This document shows, piece by piece, positions 52,855-63,314 of a DNA stretch of 64,000 nucleotides. Numbering within the stretch: the first letter of the stretch is position 1; every line of letters starts with the position of its first letter. The stretch is taken from positions 60,235,530 through 60,299,529 of the forward strand of contig OY757911.1 in assembly GCA_963585895.1 (NCBI GenBank), written 5' to 3'. The notes beneath the pieces were generated by a model that ran no database searches, was not told the DNA's origin, and saw only the letters and a list, made by a program, of their open reading frames with translations. The DNA is from Sepioteuthis lessoniana. Its lineage: Eukaryota; Mollusca; Cephalopoda; Myopsida; Loliginidae. Made by a program: the position numbers and the translations under genes.

Positions 52855-53062
52855 TAACTGGTTTGAATTCAGAGTTTTCCTTTTCCAAGGTCGGTTGCCT
52901 TACCAAGGTTAAAGAACCCAGTCTGCCTTACTATTTACCCATAGCCGAAGGGAAACTAGTTGGATTCATACCTCTCCCAAGAGTATTAGCACAAAGTGAA
53001 ACGCAAGCAACCTCGTCCAGGATGTTAACTCATGTCTATTTCCTACAACGATATCCATTACG
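52855..53062 (-). mobile_element. SINE-B copy, diverged
   Basis: Plus view: AACTGGTTTGAATTCAGAGT, AAAGAACCCAGTCTGCCTTA, TTGGATTCATACCTCTCCCA and GATATCCATTACGCCACCAG. Confidence 0.75.
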
Positions 53063-53064
53063 CC

Positions 53065-53180
53065 ACCAGTATGGCTACCGGTCTAGGCGAAGGAAAATCT
53101 CTCAATTCAAACTTTCTAAACTCCTCTTAAAAACTGACCAAGTGTCACGTCCTGCTTTTGCGGAGTGGTTGATAAACACA
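53065..53180 (+). mobile_element. SINE-B 3' end, opposite orientation
   Basis: ACCGGTCTAGGCGAAGGAAA, AAACTCCTCTTAAAAACTGA, GTGTCACGTCCTGCTTTTGC and GGAGTGGTTGATAAA. It adjoins the minus copy head to body, forming an inverted pair, and is followed by (CA)n. Confidence 0.7.
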
Positions 53181-53790
53181 CACACACAATCATACATACA
53201 TGTTCGTTAGATATATTGAGAAATATTCAATATATGCTTACCAAGAAAAATATATTCTTATCTGGTATTCCAGGGTTGACCTGCCTCTTGCACCGAGTTG
53301 GTGATATTATGTTGACTACCAGGTCCTTGGGGTCTTCCCATCGAGCAATTCCTGCTTATCACGGCTAAATTCATCGTTTAATGCCCGAGTTGTCCCAGAA
53401 GGGGAATACTGAAAGAATCAAGGATTTTTGTGATAGCCACGCAAATGCCTTGATTCGTGTGTGGGTCCCACATTAAAATGACCTTGTATCAAATTTGGCT
53501 TGGTGTGAGGTCGGATAAATCCTTAATATCAAATCTGACTTGGTAAGAAGTTGGATATATCAAGAAAATGTACACTATATTATGATATTTATTGATATAT
53601 GTAATAATAGCAAATTGATTGATTGATTGATTGATTTTAATGGCATTTCAAATCATTTAGAGTTATTTCGCACCTCGAGGTTAGGGAATCACGTTCATGT
53701 TATTTGATTATGATATTTTTTACTTGACTGTTTCATAAGAGTTTTTTTTATGCACATAGACCTATTGAATATGAATCATTTTTAAACAGA
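53181..53790. other. Unassigned interval
   Basis: (GATT)n at 53617-53636, then a hairpin-like TGGCATTTCAAATCATTTAG segment related to the E tail. Otherwise nothing. Confidence 0.45.
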
Positions 53791-53799
53791 TTTTTAAAC

Positions 53800-54030
53800 A
53801 GATGGGTACCTAAGATGTACTACCATTCTGGAGCAGAGTGGACCTGGGTGTAATAAAAATGAATGAGTACTCCAGACTTTCCAGATATCCAAAAACTGGA
53901 GCTTCACAATCAAATGCAATTTAGTATTATACTCTAGATGCACCTTTTTGTGTGTAGGGGTATCTTACCTCTCTGAAGGAGATGCAGTCAGCGTATTGTA
54001 AGTGCCACTGACAGGGCTAAAAAGTAGTTG
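53800..54030 (-). mobile_element. Family E, diverged subfamily copy
   Basis: Plus view: GTACTACCATTCTGGAGCAG, TGGACCTGGGTGTAATAAAA, TTTAGTATTATACTCTAGAT and GATGCAGTCAGCGTATTGTA. Confidence 0.65.
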
Positions 54031-54079
54031 GGGTACCCGGCGTTTTCCGCGTATTATATCAAATAACACCATGCAGTAA

Positions 54080-54310
54080 GAAGGAAGTTCCTGTTGTGCA
54101 GTGGCTAAAGTGTTGGACTGCGATATCGTCGTGAGCGAGTTTGAACTCAAGTCATACTATTTACGTTAAACATGCAGATTAATCCCCTTTGGGAAAAGTA
54201 TGAAACCCTTTATTCCCAGCTAAGGATTAGATTGTAACATTACAATTCTTTATAAGGATGGTTTTGGCATTACATAACTCATGAAGATTGATATACCATT
54301 AGAATAAGAA
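54080..54310 (+). mobile_element. SINE-A copy
   Basis: Head TTCCTGTTGTGCAGTGGCTA, GCGAGTTTGAACTCAAGTCA, GGGAAAAGTATGAAACCC and the 3' hairpin with left arm TTTGGCATTACATAACTC and right arm GATTGATATACCATT. Confidence 0.8.
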
Positions 54311-54353
54311 ACAAGACCGAACCCAATCATGTCGTGATGTACAAATATGGCTG

Positions 54354-54494
54354 GTGTGACCAATGGGATTACTGTATATTTTCATTGTCTCTTTAAAAAA
54401 GAATTATAACGTCCAGTTTGGTATGACAAATGGGATTACTGTATATTTTCATTGTCTCTTTAAAAAAGAATTATTACGTCCTGTTTGTTCATTT
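54354..54494. repeat. Two tandem units of about 69 bp
   Basis: ATGGGATTACTGTATATTTT..CATTGTCTCTTTAAAAAAGA..ATTAT.ACGTCC, repeated once with only a few differences. Confidence 0.95.
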
Positions 54495-55335
54495 ATTTGT
54501 TAAGTTAAACGCTGAAGCTATATTCTCAGTTTTTCTCGCTTGTGCACGAGCGAAGAGATCTTTTAAGACCAACATAATTCTGTCCATTGAAAAAGACAGG
54601 ATCTACCAAAATTAGTGTAACAACTTTTGTTTATTCTTGCAATTTTAATAGGAAATTTGGAGCTTTTTAAAATTCAAATGGAACATTGTAAGCAAATGGT
54701 ATGGAGGTGCGAATAGATAAATTATAAAAAAATGATCTGTAGTCGGAGGAAAAACGAGTTGACGAAGTTCAACATAACGAGATATGCTTGATTTAGAATC
54801 CCGGATAGGGTTTTTCCGAGGTCACCCACTCGAAGCGGAAATGGAGGTATGGATGACCTGTGAACCCAAATATAAGACGATGAATTTCCTGATTTAGCCT
54901 TCTTTTCACTTTTGGTGGTTGGGATGCAAGAAGAAAACGTTTTTGTCAAAGGAGAACGAGAAAAGAATCATTAATACGAGAAGACTCCTGTTCAAAGAAG
55001 AATGAATATGTTAATCCGCACTTGGTGTTTGTTATACATTTCTTCTTACTACCACGGCCTCACAAACTGAACAGAGAAAATAAAGCAAGGAAAATCCCAA
55101 CACTTAAAACGACTTGTTTTTTTTTGTTGTATTTTCCCCCTCTTCATCCGACGATTAACCATGACCGACAGAGATGGCATCGGTGACTACGCTACATAAA
55201 TGGTAAGTCAGAAGGTCTCAGTCATATTTTGGAGACAATGTAATTGTCTCTAGCATTTTTTTCTGATATGACAGGGACTTCAAGAATAAGAAGCATCTTT
55301 CATTTAAGGGTAAATCTTGTGCTATGGCGCATTTT
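54495..55335. other. Interval without recognisable features
   Basis: Short frames only. No domain recognised. Confidence 0.45.
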
Positions 55336-55339
55336 TGGA

Positions 55340-55610
55340 GTATTGATTGGTTTGGTTTCTTTGTTTAATGGCATATCAACATTTGTTGGTTATTTAGTGC
55401 CAAAGTGATTCTTCATCTAGAAGGATGGCATTGGTATTAAATAACTTACAAAGGTGCTATTTCACTCACAGCAAGATGGATAAAGGGGTTCATACCTTTG
55501 CAAGGGTATTTGTCCGAAAGTAAACGTAATAGCGCATCTGGAGTTCGAACTAGCTTACTACGATTTCGCAGTCCATCGCTTTTACCATTACACCACGAGG
55601 ACACCTCTTT
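55340..55610 (-). mobile_element. SINE-A copy
   Basis: Plus view: GGTTTCTTTGTTTAATGGCA, CAACATTTGTTGGTTATTTA, ATACCTTTGCAAGGGTATTT, TCTGGAGTTCGAACTAGCTT and CCATTACACCACGAGGACAC. A short repeat of the tail segment occurs near 55427-55460. Confidence 0.85.
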
Positions 55611-56330
55611 GGAGTACTGAGCTTATGCAATTGCGTGATCTGTATTCTAAGTAACAGAGGATGTGGAGCAGTCACTGTTGATACAAGATTATTGAGAAGC
55701 ACAGTTGAATAACTTACGGCCTGTTCTTGTGAATTCATGTTATCAAGAGGTTTATATAATATTTCCTCTCCACCTTGCATACCCGGAACATTTATGTAAA
55801 GTTATTCACTTGAAATATTTTTCTGAGTATAACTGCTTAATCATAGAGCCATTTGTTATCAAGGTGTTGAATAGGAACGTGATTATTCAAATTCTCGCAG
55901 ATGAAAAATCGGTAATTCATATTTATCAAGAGCCCTCTTTCGTTTGTTTTTTTTTTGTTACACTGGGGTCACTCTATTTTATCTTGTCGTAACTAGAAAC
56001 TGTCCCTTCTTTATTAGAAATTGAAAATTTAGTAAAAGAAAACCCTGTCCGTCTCAGTATAAACAGCGACCAAAAATCATAATGACAGGTGTCTTTCCCG
56101 GCCACGGACGAGGACTCACAGAGTCGCTTGTTGAGGGGCCAATTAATTTGTCGATCCCGCAAACTATATGAAAAGAGTGAAGTGATACAGTTAATGCAAA
56201 GACGACAAAGAAAGTGAGCAAATTTAAAGCCAACTTTTGTTTTGACAATAAATACAAGAGAAGAAAATTGTGTGAAGATCTTGTTTACATGAAAAGTGTA
56301 GACTCGATTGTCAAATAGCATGTGGCGACA
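55611..56330. other. Unassigned interval
   Basis: Overlapping frames (55705-55992 plus; 55974-56321 minus, 115 codons) show no domain I recognise. Confidence 0.4.
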
Positions 56331-56940
56331 GCTAATTTATATGATCTCTAACAGGTTGTTAGTGTAGCTATAAGACCAGTTAGTCTGCAGACGGCCGGAG
56401 AGCAGACCAATCGACGTCACGGTCTTTGATTCGGCAGTTAACCGGTGTTTTGTCGACGTTAGCTTTGAACGAATTGAAGTGTTGTCGGTCCGAGCGGAGA
56501 CGTTCGGTCGTGAACTGATATCGTGAGAATAGCAATTCAAAGGCCGCGTAACTTAGCACAAGATGTTGGGCGTTGCTGCTCTGCAAGTGAAGTTGACAGT
56601 GATTCGAGCTGTGTCGTCCGCTCGTCAACTAGTCTGTTACTCCGGGTGTTTGCTGCATCTGGCTGGTTCCTAATAGGGTATCGTCTTTGTGGTGTTAATC
56701 AGAACGTATTTGACAAACCTGTAAGGGTGGTAGCGGGGAAATAAGTCCTGTGTCGTTAAAAAGAAAGTAGTATGGAGAAAATACTTAAAAAGAAAAGGCT
56801 GGACTTCTGTGTTCACTGTTCTTAGCTGAGAAAAAGAAGGTGATGGTATCTGGACGCGTGGAACTGCTGGAAGTAGGCATGAACTAGTTGATAAATCATG
56901 ATCTTCTTCTCTCGAATCAGCAGGTAGGTATTTCTCCAAC
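56331..56940 (+). promoter_or_regulatory. CpG-rich island, possible LTR or first exon
   Basis: From about 56390 to 56640 CpG dinucleotides are frequent (GACGGCCGGAG, CGACGTCACGG, CCGAGCGGAGACGTTCGGTCG, GTCCGCTCGTC), unlike the rest of the window. A CAG/GTAGGT splice-donor match lies at about 56919-56927 on the plus strand. Two readings are possible: a 5' untranslated exon with its promoter, or the LTR plus leader of an LTR element. No coding region or second LTR was found nearby. Confidence 0.3.
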
Positions 56941-56944
56941 TTCT

Positions 56945-57080
56945 CACTAAAACCGGGTATGGCACAAGGCCATTTTACTGTGGGGGTCCACGCACGAATC
57001 GTGATTCATGTGCGGTAGTTGCAAAAATAACTTGACTACGTCGGCATTCCTCTAATGAGGTGTCTCAGGCACCAAGCAAT
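56945..57080 (-). mobile_element. SINE-D-like fragment
   Basis: GGTATGGCACAAGGCCATTT, GGGGGTCCACGCACGAATCG and AATGAGGTGTCTCAGGCACC follow the D-family layout, with the tRNA-like head at the high coordinate. Strongly diverged. Confidence 0.45.
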
Positions 57081-57440
57081 GAACTTAGTCCTACTAACAG
57101 GCAAAGACCTTGGGAAACAGACACTGAGATCAAGTGATCAAGACATTTTATTAAGTCCCTGGTACAAAAATCAGGTTGCCGGGATGAAAACCAGTAAAAG
57201 GTTAAAACAACTTTGAGTTGATCTGATTTTTAAAAATGCTATTTAAACTGAGACGGGATTACAACACAGGTTTTTCTTTTGCAAGAGTTCCAGTTTCTAA
57301 GGAAGTAGCCATAGCAGTCCTTTTCTTATTTCCATTATAATTCAGAAACATTTCTTTTTTGTTGCTGTACTTGAACAGGAAAAACATGCAAAATAAAAAG
57401 CGATAAAATGGTTTCTGAAATATTTTTGAATACTAAAAAA
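57081..57440. other. Interval without recognisable features
   Basis: Nothing recognised. Confidence 0.45.
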
Positions 57441-57444
57441 CAAC

Positions 57445-57580
57445 AGCATGATTTATTTGTTCAATGGCATATGAATCTTCATAAGTTATTCAATGCTAGA
57501 GTTTTTCTTGTAGAAGAACATCAGTGATACTAATCAGTTCATAGCTGACGGGAGTAAGCGTGACTGGGGTTCGAACTTGA
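57445..57580 (-). mobile_element. SINE-A 3' part
   Basis: TTCAATGGCATATGAATCTT, TAAGTTATTCAATGCTAGAG, TAGAAGAACATCAGTGATAC, then a jump to GACTGGGGTTCGAACTTG. Internally deleted. Confidence 0.65.
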
Positions 57581-57582
57581 AT

Positions 57583-57830
57583 GGGGTGTCCTTGTGGTGT
57601 AATGGTTAAAGCGCTGGGCTCCGGGATCGTAGTAAGCGAGTTCGAACTCTAGTCGCGCTATTATGATCACTTTCGGACAAATACCCTTGGGAAAGGTATG
57701 AACACTCTTATCCTCCCAGCTATGGATTAAATAGCATCACTGCTGTTCTACTAGAAGGATAGCTTCGGCATGAAATAACCCAAGAAGGTTGATATGCCAT
57801 TAAACCAGGAAACCTAACCAAACCGAACTT
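57583..57830 (+). mobile_element. SINE-A copy, near full length
   Basis: Head GGGTGTCCTTGTGGTGTAAT, TTAAAGCGCTGGGCTCCGGG, B-box GAGTTCGAACTCTAGTC, CTTGGGAAAGGTATGAACAC, TCCCAGCTATGGATTAAATA, the hairpin CGGCATGAAATAACC..GGTTGATATGCCAT, and an AACCTAACCAAACC tail. It is back to back with the minus fragment at 57445-57580. Confidence 0.85.
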
Positions 57831-57954
57831 GATTAATTCAAGACTGTAGTCCAGCACCACACCCAACGCGCCACAGGAACTCCTCCCAAAAGAAAACAAC
57901 AACAAAGCAGTCATTAAAAAAACAAGCAACAACAAAACAATCTAATTTGAGAGG

Positions 57955-58426
57955 ATTTGGTTTGGTTTTATGGCATATCAACCAATGTTGCTCATTTGAT
58001 GCCAAATCCTGTTAATACATATATATTATACTTTAAATATACGCCTTACTACATTTGGGCGTCGGAGGGTGTTTTCAGTGATGTGTTTTGCTTGGGTCTT
58101 GGGGAAGTTTCAGCTCTTTCAACATCATACTCCCCTCACTAAGCAGACCCTATCCGAGATGATCAGTATCTGATACGCACTCCAGTTTACGCAAAAGTGG
58201 GGGGGGGAATCTGACTCTTTATAAATTTGGACGATTAGAGACCACTCATATGCGCATCTGATTGGTTGTTGGAAACAGCCAGTTAAATGCGCAGCACTGT
58301 CTAAATATATATGATTTGTAAACATATTTTGTTATTAGATTTGAGCTAATTTTTTTGCAGAGAGTTTAAATTTCAAACAGTTCTATTTGATGTATAGATT
58401 CGACTATATCAGGTACTACCATTCTG

Positions 58427-58486
<60 letters not shown>

Positions 58487-58650
58487 TAGAACAATGGCAA
58501 TGAAGGGATACTCCGTATTACTGAAGCTCCATCATCAGATTGTTTAGTGTCATATCTAGGACACTCGTTGGAAGGGGTCTTTCTTTTTCCTCGGCAAAGA
58601 TGATGTCGGTAGAACCTATTAAAGTCCCATCTACGGGTGAAATAGATAGG
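57955..58650 (-). mobile_element. Family E copy
   Basis: Tail GGTTTTATGGCATATCAACC..TTTGATGCCAAATCC at 57960-58010. The body resumes at 58375: AGGTACTACCATTCTGGACC, CAATGGCAATGAAGGGATAC, GTGTCATATCTAGGACACTC. An unassigned piece (58030-58310) sits between. A GA microsatellite (58434-58483) has grown inside the body. Confidence 0.75.
58434..58483. repeat. (GA)n microsatellite inside family E
   Basis: A pure AG run that begins where other E copies read CCAGAGTGGACC, so it probably expanded from the native CAGAG. Confidence 0.95.
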
Positions 58651-58710
58651 GTTAAAAATTATTCGCATTTGATCAGAATATTTGATACCATTTAACAGTT
58701 AATTATTTGT

Positions 58711-59541
58711 ATTATGAATGGCTTCGAACTGACGAAGAGAAGAAGCAGAAGATACCCCGCAACAACAATTACCGATTCCGACTACGCCGATGACATAGCG
58801 ATACTGGCAAATACACCTGACCAAGCCGAAACACTTCTGCATAGTCTGGAACGAGCAGCAGCAAGCATAGGCCTCCATGTAAATGCACACAAAACGGAAT
58901 ATATGTGCTATAACCAAACGGGGGACATCTCCACTCTAGAAGGAACCCCACTTAAACTAGTAGACAAATTCACGTACCTAGGAAGCAGCGTCGAATCAAG
59001 CGAAAAGGACATCGAAACGAGGTTAACGAAAGCATGGACAGCTATCAATAGGCTATCGATTATATGGAAATCAGACCTAACCGATAAAATGAAACGCAGT
59101 TTCTTCCAGGCAGCGGTCACATCGATACTGCTATATGGCTGCACTACATGGACGCTAACAAAACGGCTGGAGAAGAAACTAGATGGCAATTACACAAGAA
59201 TGCTGCGTGCAATCCTGAACAAGTCCTGGCAGCAACACCCCACAAGACACCAACTGTACGGCCACCTGCCCCCTATCACGAAAACTATTCAAGTTAGACG
59301 AACCAGACATGCAGGACACTGCTGGAGAAGCAGAGATGAACTCATAAGAGAGGTACTCTTATGGATCCCCACACATAGCCGTGCAAAAGCAGGACGACCA
59401 GCTCGAACGTACATTCAGCAGCTATGTGAGGATACAGGTTGTTGTCCTGAAGACCTACCTAGGGCGCTGAACGATTGGGAGGCGTGGCGGGAGAGGGTCA
59501 GGGATATCCGTGCTGCCAGCACGATATGATGATGATGATGA
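58711..59541 (+). pseudogene. LINE-1 family, best-preserved 3' part
   Basis: A single open frame of 271 codons (58714-59529) starts just before motif C. It reads MNGFELTKRRSRRYPATTIT, then YADDIAILANTPDQAETLLH, GLHVNAHKTEYMCYNQTGDI, MKRSFFQAAVTSILLYGCTT, GHCWRSRDELIREVLLWIPT, KAGRPARTYIQQLCEDTGCC and WRERVRDIRAASTI, then a stop and a (ATG)n-like tail. The frame is intact, but the copy is 5' truncated and lacks motifs A and B, so it has no reverse transcriptase activity. Its intactness suggests recent insertion. A clear target duplication was not found. Confidence 0.92.
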
Positions 59542-59544
59542 AGG

Positions 59545-60720
59545 CGGGTTATTATTTTACTCTTTTGAGAATTTTTCACACCAGTATTAGTTGGTCATTT
59601 TTCGCTGGAATTTGAGTGACAGCAAGTCTCCTCAAGTCTCTATGACTCTTCTCAGTATTCTGGTCATACTTCATATTTCTGTAGTTTTGATAGTCTTCAC
59701 TTGTCCTCTTATATCCAAGTCTTCCAGTTCCTTTATCAATCCTTTGGTGACTGTACCGAACGTACACACCAATTGTTATTGGTATCACCGTCACCTTCGT
59801 ATTCTATAGATTTTTTCAGTTCTCTAGCAAGGCCGAGGTACTTATCTCTCTTTTCGCTTTCTTTCAATTTTACCTTGGCCTGCCGGGACATTAAAATCTA
59901 TAATTCGGTAGGGTCTCTGTTTTTTGTTGACTATCACTGGATTTTGTTGCCTATCACTAGATTTTTGTTAATTATTCCTCTAGAGTTTTTCACATCAGTG
60001 TTAGCTGATGGTTTTTCACTGGAGTTTGAGTGACAGCAAGTCTCCTCAAGTCTCCAGGACTCGTCTCAGTATTCTGGTCGTCTTCAGCAATGCTGTCGTT
60101 TGGATAGTCTCTACCCGTCCGCCAACTTACCCCTTTAGAGTTTTTCACATCAGCGTTAGCTGATAGTCTATTCCTGTTGTTTTTGTGACAGCAAGTTTCC
60201 TCAAGTCTCCAATACTCTCCTCATTATTCTGGCCATTCTCAACAATGCTGGAGTTTGGATGGTCTCCACGCGTCATCCAACTTCCAAATCCTCCAGTCTC
60301 TTTAATAGTCCTTTCGTTAATGTACCTAATGCACCAATCATGATTGGTATAATTGTCACCTTCATGTTCCCTAGTTTTTTTATTCCCTAGCAAGGTCGAG
60401 GTACTTATCTTTCTTTTCCCTTTCTTTCAGTTTTATTCTATGGTCAGCCGGTACAGCAAAGTCTACAATTTTGAAAATTCTCTTCTTTTCGCTGATTACT
60501 CAAAGGTCTGGTCTTCTGGCCGAGATTAAGTGATCCGTTTGTATGTCAAAATCCCAGAGGAGTTTGTGTGTGTCGTTTTCTAGGACAGGTGCTGGGTTGT
60601 GCATATACCATTTGTTCGTATGGTCAAATTTCAATTTCTTGCACATCTCTCAGTGGATCACCTTGCGCACCCAGTCGTGTCTAGTCTTATACTCCTTCAA
60701 GTATCTGAAAACAAATGACT
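59545..60720 (-). pseudogene. R2-like non-LTR element: restriction-like endonuclease end, tandem 3' copies
   Basis: The minus strand from 60700 reads KEYKTRHDWVRKVIH, KKLKFDHTNKWYMHNPAPVL, LLWDFDIQTDHLISARRPDL and IFKIVDFAVPAD. The R-P-D followed by V-D and A-V-P is the catalytic pattern of the PD-(D/E)xK restriction-like endonuclease at the C-terminus of R2-type elements (established knowledge of the superfamily). DKYLDLARE and the IIPIMIGALGT-type segment follow at about 60400-60300. Two further 3' ends follow in the same direction (ending near 59975 and 59570), giving a tandem series that repeats the ..GCTGATGTGAAAAACTC terminus. All are frame-broken. Confidence 0.8.
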
Positions 60721-61550
60721 GTTATCAAGTAGAAATAATAACTTGAAACATATAATTATCAGATAGGAATACTTAAAACTATACAACTATATGTAAATTA
60801 TTTGAATGTGATAAGTATACTTGATATCGTATCGTAGATCGTGTAGAAACCTCTTAAGAAAAACCTAGATAAAAAAAATGTAAATATGAAAACATAATGA
60901 ACACGATTCTTTAACCTAGAGGCATCACATAACCCAAGATGAAATGACATTTCGTTAAAATCAATCAATCTATAAATCTATATAACTCCAATCTATGTTG
61001 ATAAATTGTCTTGGACATTACTTATATCTTATGAATATCAGTAAGCCTCTTATAATTAACGTCCGTAATTTATTTTTAACCCACAGTAATATCAATTTTC
61101 TATCCGGAACCGCATCATTTTGAAGTACACGAAATGAGCACAAAAAGCTCATGGTGTAGCAATTATAGATTCATTAGTGTTAAAAAGCGTTTCAACAGGA
61201 AACCCACAATATACACCGGTCCGAGTCACGATAAGAACTGATTGTATTTGAACAAAAATCGTAGACATTAGCTGAATGAAGCTAGTATTACTACTTTGCT
61301 AAGTTTAATTACTCTATACCGGTGACAGTTTAAAATGTGGGAGAAATTTCGACCCCACTCTGTATAATTGTCGGTGAGCTAGACGAGCAGACAATTGCAA
61401 GTGAGAATACTTCATATTTCTGGCTTTATATTGGGCGCGAAAGCAAAATTAGGAATATTCTAGTTTAATAATAAACGACACTTTTATATAATAAGATTAA
61501 TCTTATTTTAAAAAATAAACAACAAAATAAGAAGAGGGACATAAAACAGT
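60721..61550. other. Interval without recognisable features
   Basis: AT-rich; nothing recognised. Confidence 0.5.
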
Positions 61551-61554
61551 AAAT

Positions 61555-61780
61555 TTACTCAATATGGCCACCGTTTTTTTTTTTCAATTATTGTATCAGC
61601 ATGCCTTGGAAACGATTTGCATGCCTTCAAAATAAATTCTTCAAACATTTTATTTCATTCCTTCTCAATAGCACTTTTCAGCGAACCAATACTTGGATGA
61701 GAAGTTGCAGTTGTTTTGTTTTCATAAATGTCCCATATACCGTAATAAAGAGGGTTAAGGTCTCGCTTGATGAAGTCTAC
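61555..61780 (-). pseudogene. Tc1/mariner-type transposase C-terminus
   Basis: The minus strand reads DLNPLYYGIWDIYENKT, TSHPSIGSLKSAIEKEWNKM and, after a frame change, EKKNGGHIE and a stop near 61560. This matches the end of IS630/Tc1/mariner transposases (compare SPDLNPLDYFVW and EAEGGYIE in Mar2). The Asp after NPL, the third catalytic residue, is Tyr here. The upstream part is missing. The LINE-1 insertion begins about 90 bp upstream of the homology. Confidence 0.75.
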
Positions 61781-61870
61781 AAAGAAACCAATTATTTCGA
61801 AAAGATTTTGGCTTAGTTTTAGTGTTAAGCAAAGCATAAATTCTATGTCATTTCTTTTCTTGATCATTCA

Positions 61871-63055
61871 TCATCATTATCATCGTGCCGTGCCGGTAGC
61901 ACGGATATCCCAGACCCTCTCTTGCCGCTTCTCCCTATCGTTCATCGCCTCTGGCAGGTCTTCAGGGCTACATCCCGTATCCTCAAATAGCCGCTGCATG
62001 TATGTTCGAGCTGGTTGTCCTGCTTTTGCTCGGCCATATGTGAGGGTCCATAGGAGTACATCCCATATGAGCTCGTCATTGCTTCTCCAGCAGTGTCCTG
62101 CATGTCTGGTTCGTCTGACATGGATAGTTTTCGTGATGAGAGGCAGGTGGCTGTATAGTTGGTGCCTTGTGGGGTGTTGCCGTCAGGACTTGTTCAATAT
62201 TGCTCGCTGCATTCTTGTGTAATTGCCGTCTAGCTTCTTCTCCAGCCGTTTAGTTAGCGTCCAAGTAGTGCATCCATGCAGCAGTATCGACACGACCGCT
62301 ACCTGGAAGAAACTGCCTTTCATTTTATCAGTCAGATCTGATTTCCATATGCTCGATAGCCTATCGTAGCTGTCCATGCCTTCGTTAGCCGTGTGTCGAT
62401 GTCTTTTTTGGTTGATGACATACTGCTTCCTAGGTAGGTGAATTTGTCAACCAGATTCAGAGAGATTCCGTCTAGTGTGGAGATGTCGCCTGTTTGATTA
62501 TAGCACATATATTCAGTTTTGAGTGCATTGACATGGAGGTCAATGCCAGCAGCGGCTCGTTCCAAACTATACCGTAGTGTTTCGGCTTGGCTGGGTGTAT
62601 TTACCAGAATCGCTACGTCATCAGCGTAGTCGACGTCGGTAATAGTTTTTGCGGGGTACCTTCTGCTTCTTTTCAGGTGCCCGTGGTGTAGTCGTTATCG
62701 TCGTAGGAAATGAACACGGCGACTCGAGTTAAATCCTGGACGAGACTGATTGCATTTCACATAGCACTAATACCCTTGGGAAAGGTATGAATCCAAAATA
62801 TTCTCCCTCCAGCTATGGGTAAATAGTAGGACAGACTAGGTTCTTCAGCCATGGTGAGGCAACTAGTCTAGGAGAAGGAAAACTCTGAATTCAAACCTGT
62901 TAAACTCCGCTTCAAAATTGACCTTGTGTCATATCCTGCCCGAGCGGAAGGGTTGGGTAAATAGTACCTTCTGCTTCTTTTCTTTGTCAGCTCGAAGCCG
63001 TTTTCTCTGATTTTATCAATCGATGTTCTAAGCACGTAGTCTAGACAGAAGTGCT
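61871..63055 (-). pseudogene. LINE-1 family copy interrupted by SINE-B
   Basis: Minus strand: RTSIDKIRENGFEL (about 63035) sits upstream of the SINE. Below the SINE come YADD (about 62618), VNTPSQAETL, LHVNALKTEYMCYNQTGDIS, LVDKFTYLGSSMSSTKKDID and GRPARTYIQ-like segments, then the WRE-DIRA end with a CATCATTATCAT tail (plus) at 61871. Removing the SINE restores continuity through the KRSRRYPAKTI stretch. Several frameshifts. Confidence 0.9.
62675..62963 (+). mobile_element. Full-length SINE-B nested in LINE-1
   Basis: 289 bp. Head AGGTGCCCGTGGTGTAGTCG, A- and B-box-like segments (GGTGTAGTCGTTATCG; GAGTTAAATCCTGGACGAG), body, and 3' end GGGTTGGGTAAATA. It is flanked by a perfect 19-bp duplication GTACCTTCTGCTTCTTTTC (62656-62674 and 62964-62982), the clearest insertion in the window. 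Confidence 0.95.
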
Positions 63056-63059
63056 TGAA

Positions 63060-63310
63060 GAGTTGAGTTAATCAGGAAATTTTAGATTTATTAATTTTTT
63101 TTCAAAAACTGAACAAATCAGACTAAAAAATCGTCTAAAAAATTATTCCATATTTTGATTCCGCACCCTGTATCGAACTTAGCCACGTTTAGCAAATGTC
63201 TCCTATTACGCCTTTGAATCTCTTGAGGAAGTGCTCCTAAAATCTTTAATGAAAAAAATCATATCTGGTTTTGTCTTTTCCTTGATGTTTAAATTCCTTT
63301 CCTTTTTTTT
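63060..63310 (-). pseudogene. Possible CR1-type LINE C-terminal scrap
   Basis: The minus strand reads FDTGCGIKIWNNFLDDF, which resembles the IWN.LP.E region at the end of CR1/Jockey open reading frames. Only this short patch supports it. Confidence 0.3.
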
Positions 63311-63314
63311 TCAT

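Noticed and set aside
55974-56321. 115-codon minus-strand frame
   Set aside because: No recognised domain, overlaps another frame of similar length, and adjoins a CpG-rich segment of unclear nature. Kept as unassigned.
58711-59541. Intact LINE-1 frame as a functional reverse transcriptase gene
   Set aside because: The frame is open but begins at motif C. The catalytic motif A and the finger and palm regions are absent.
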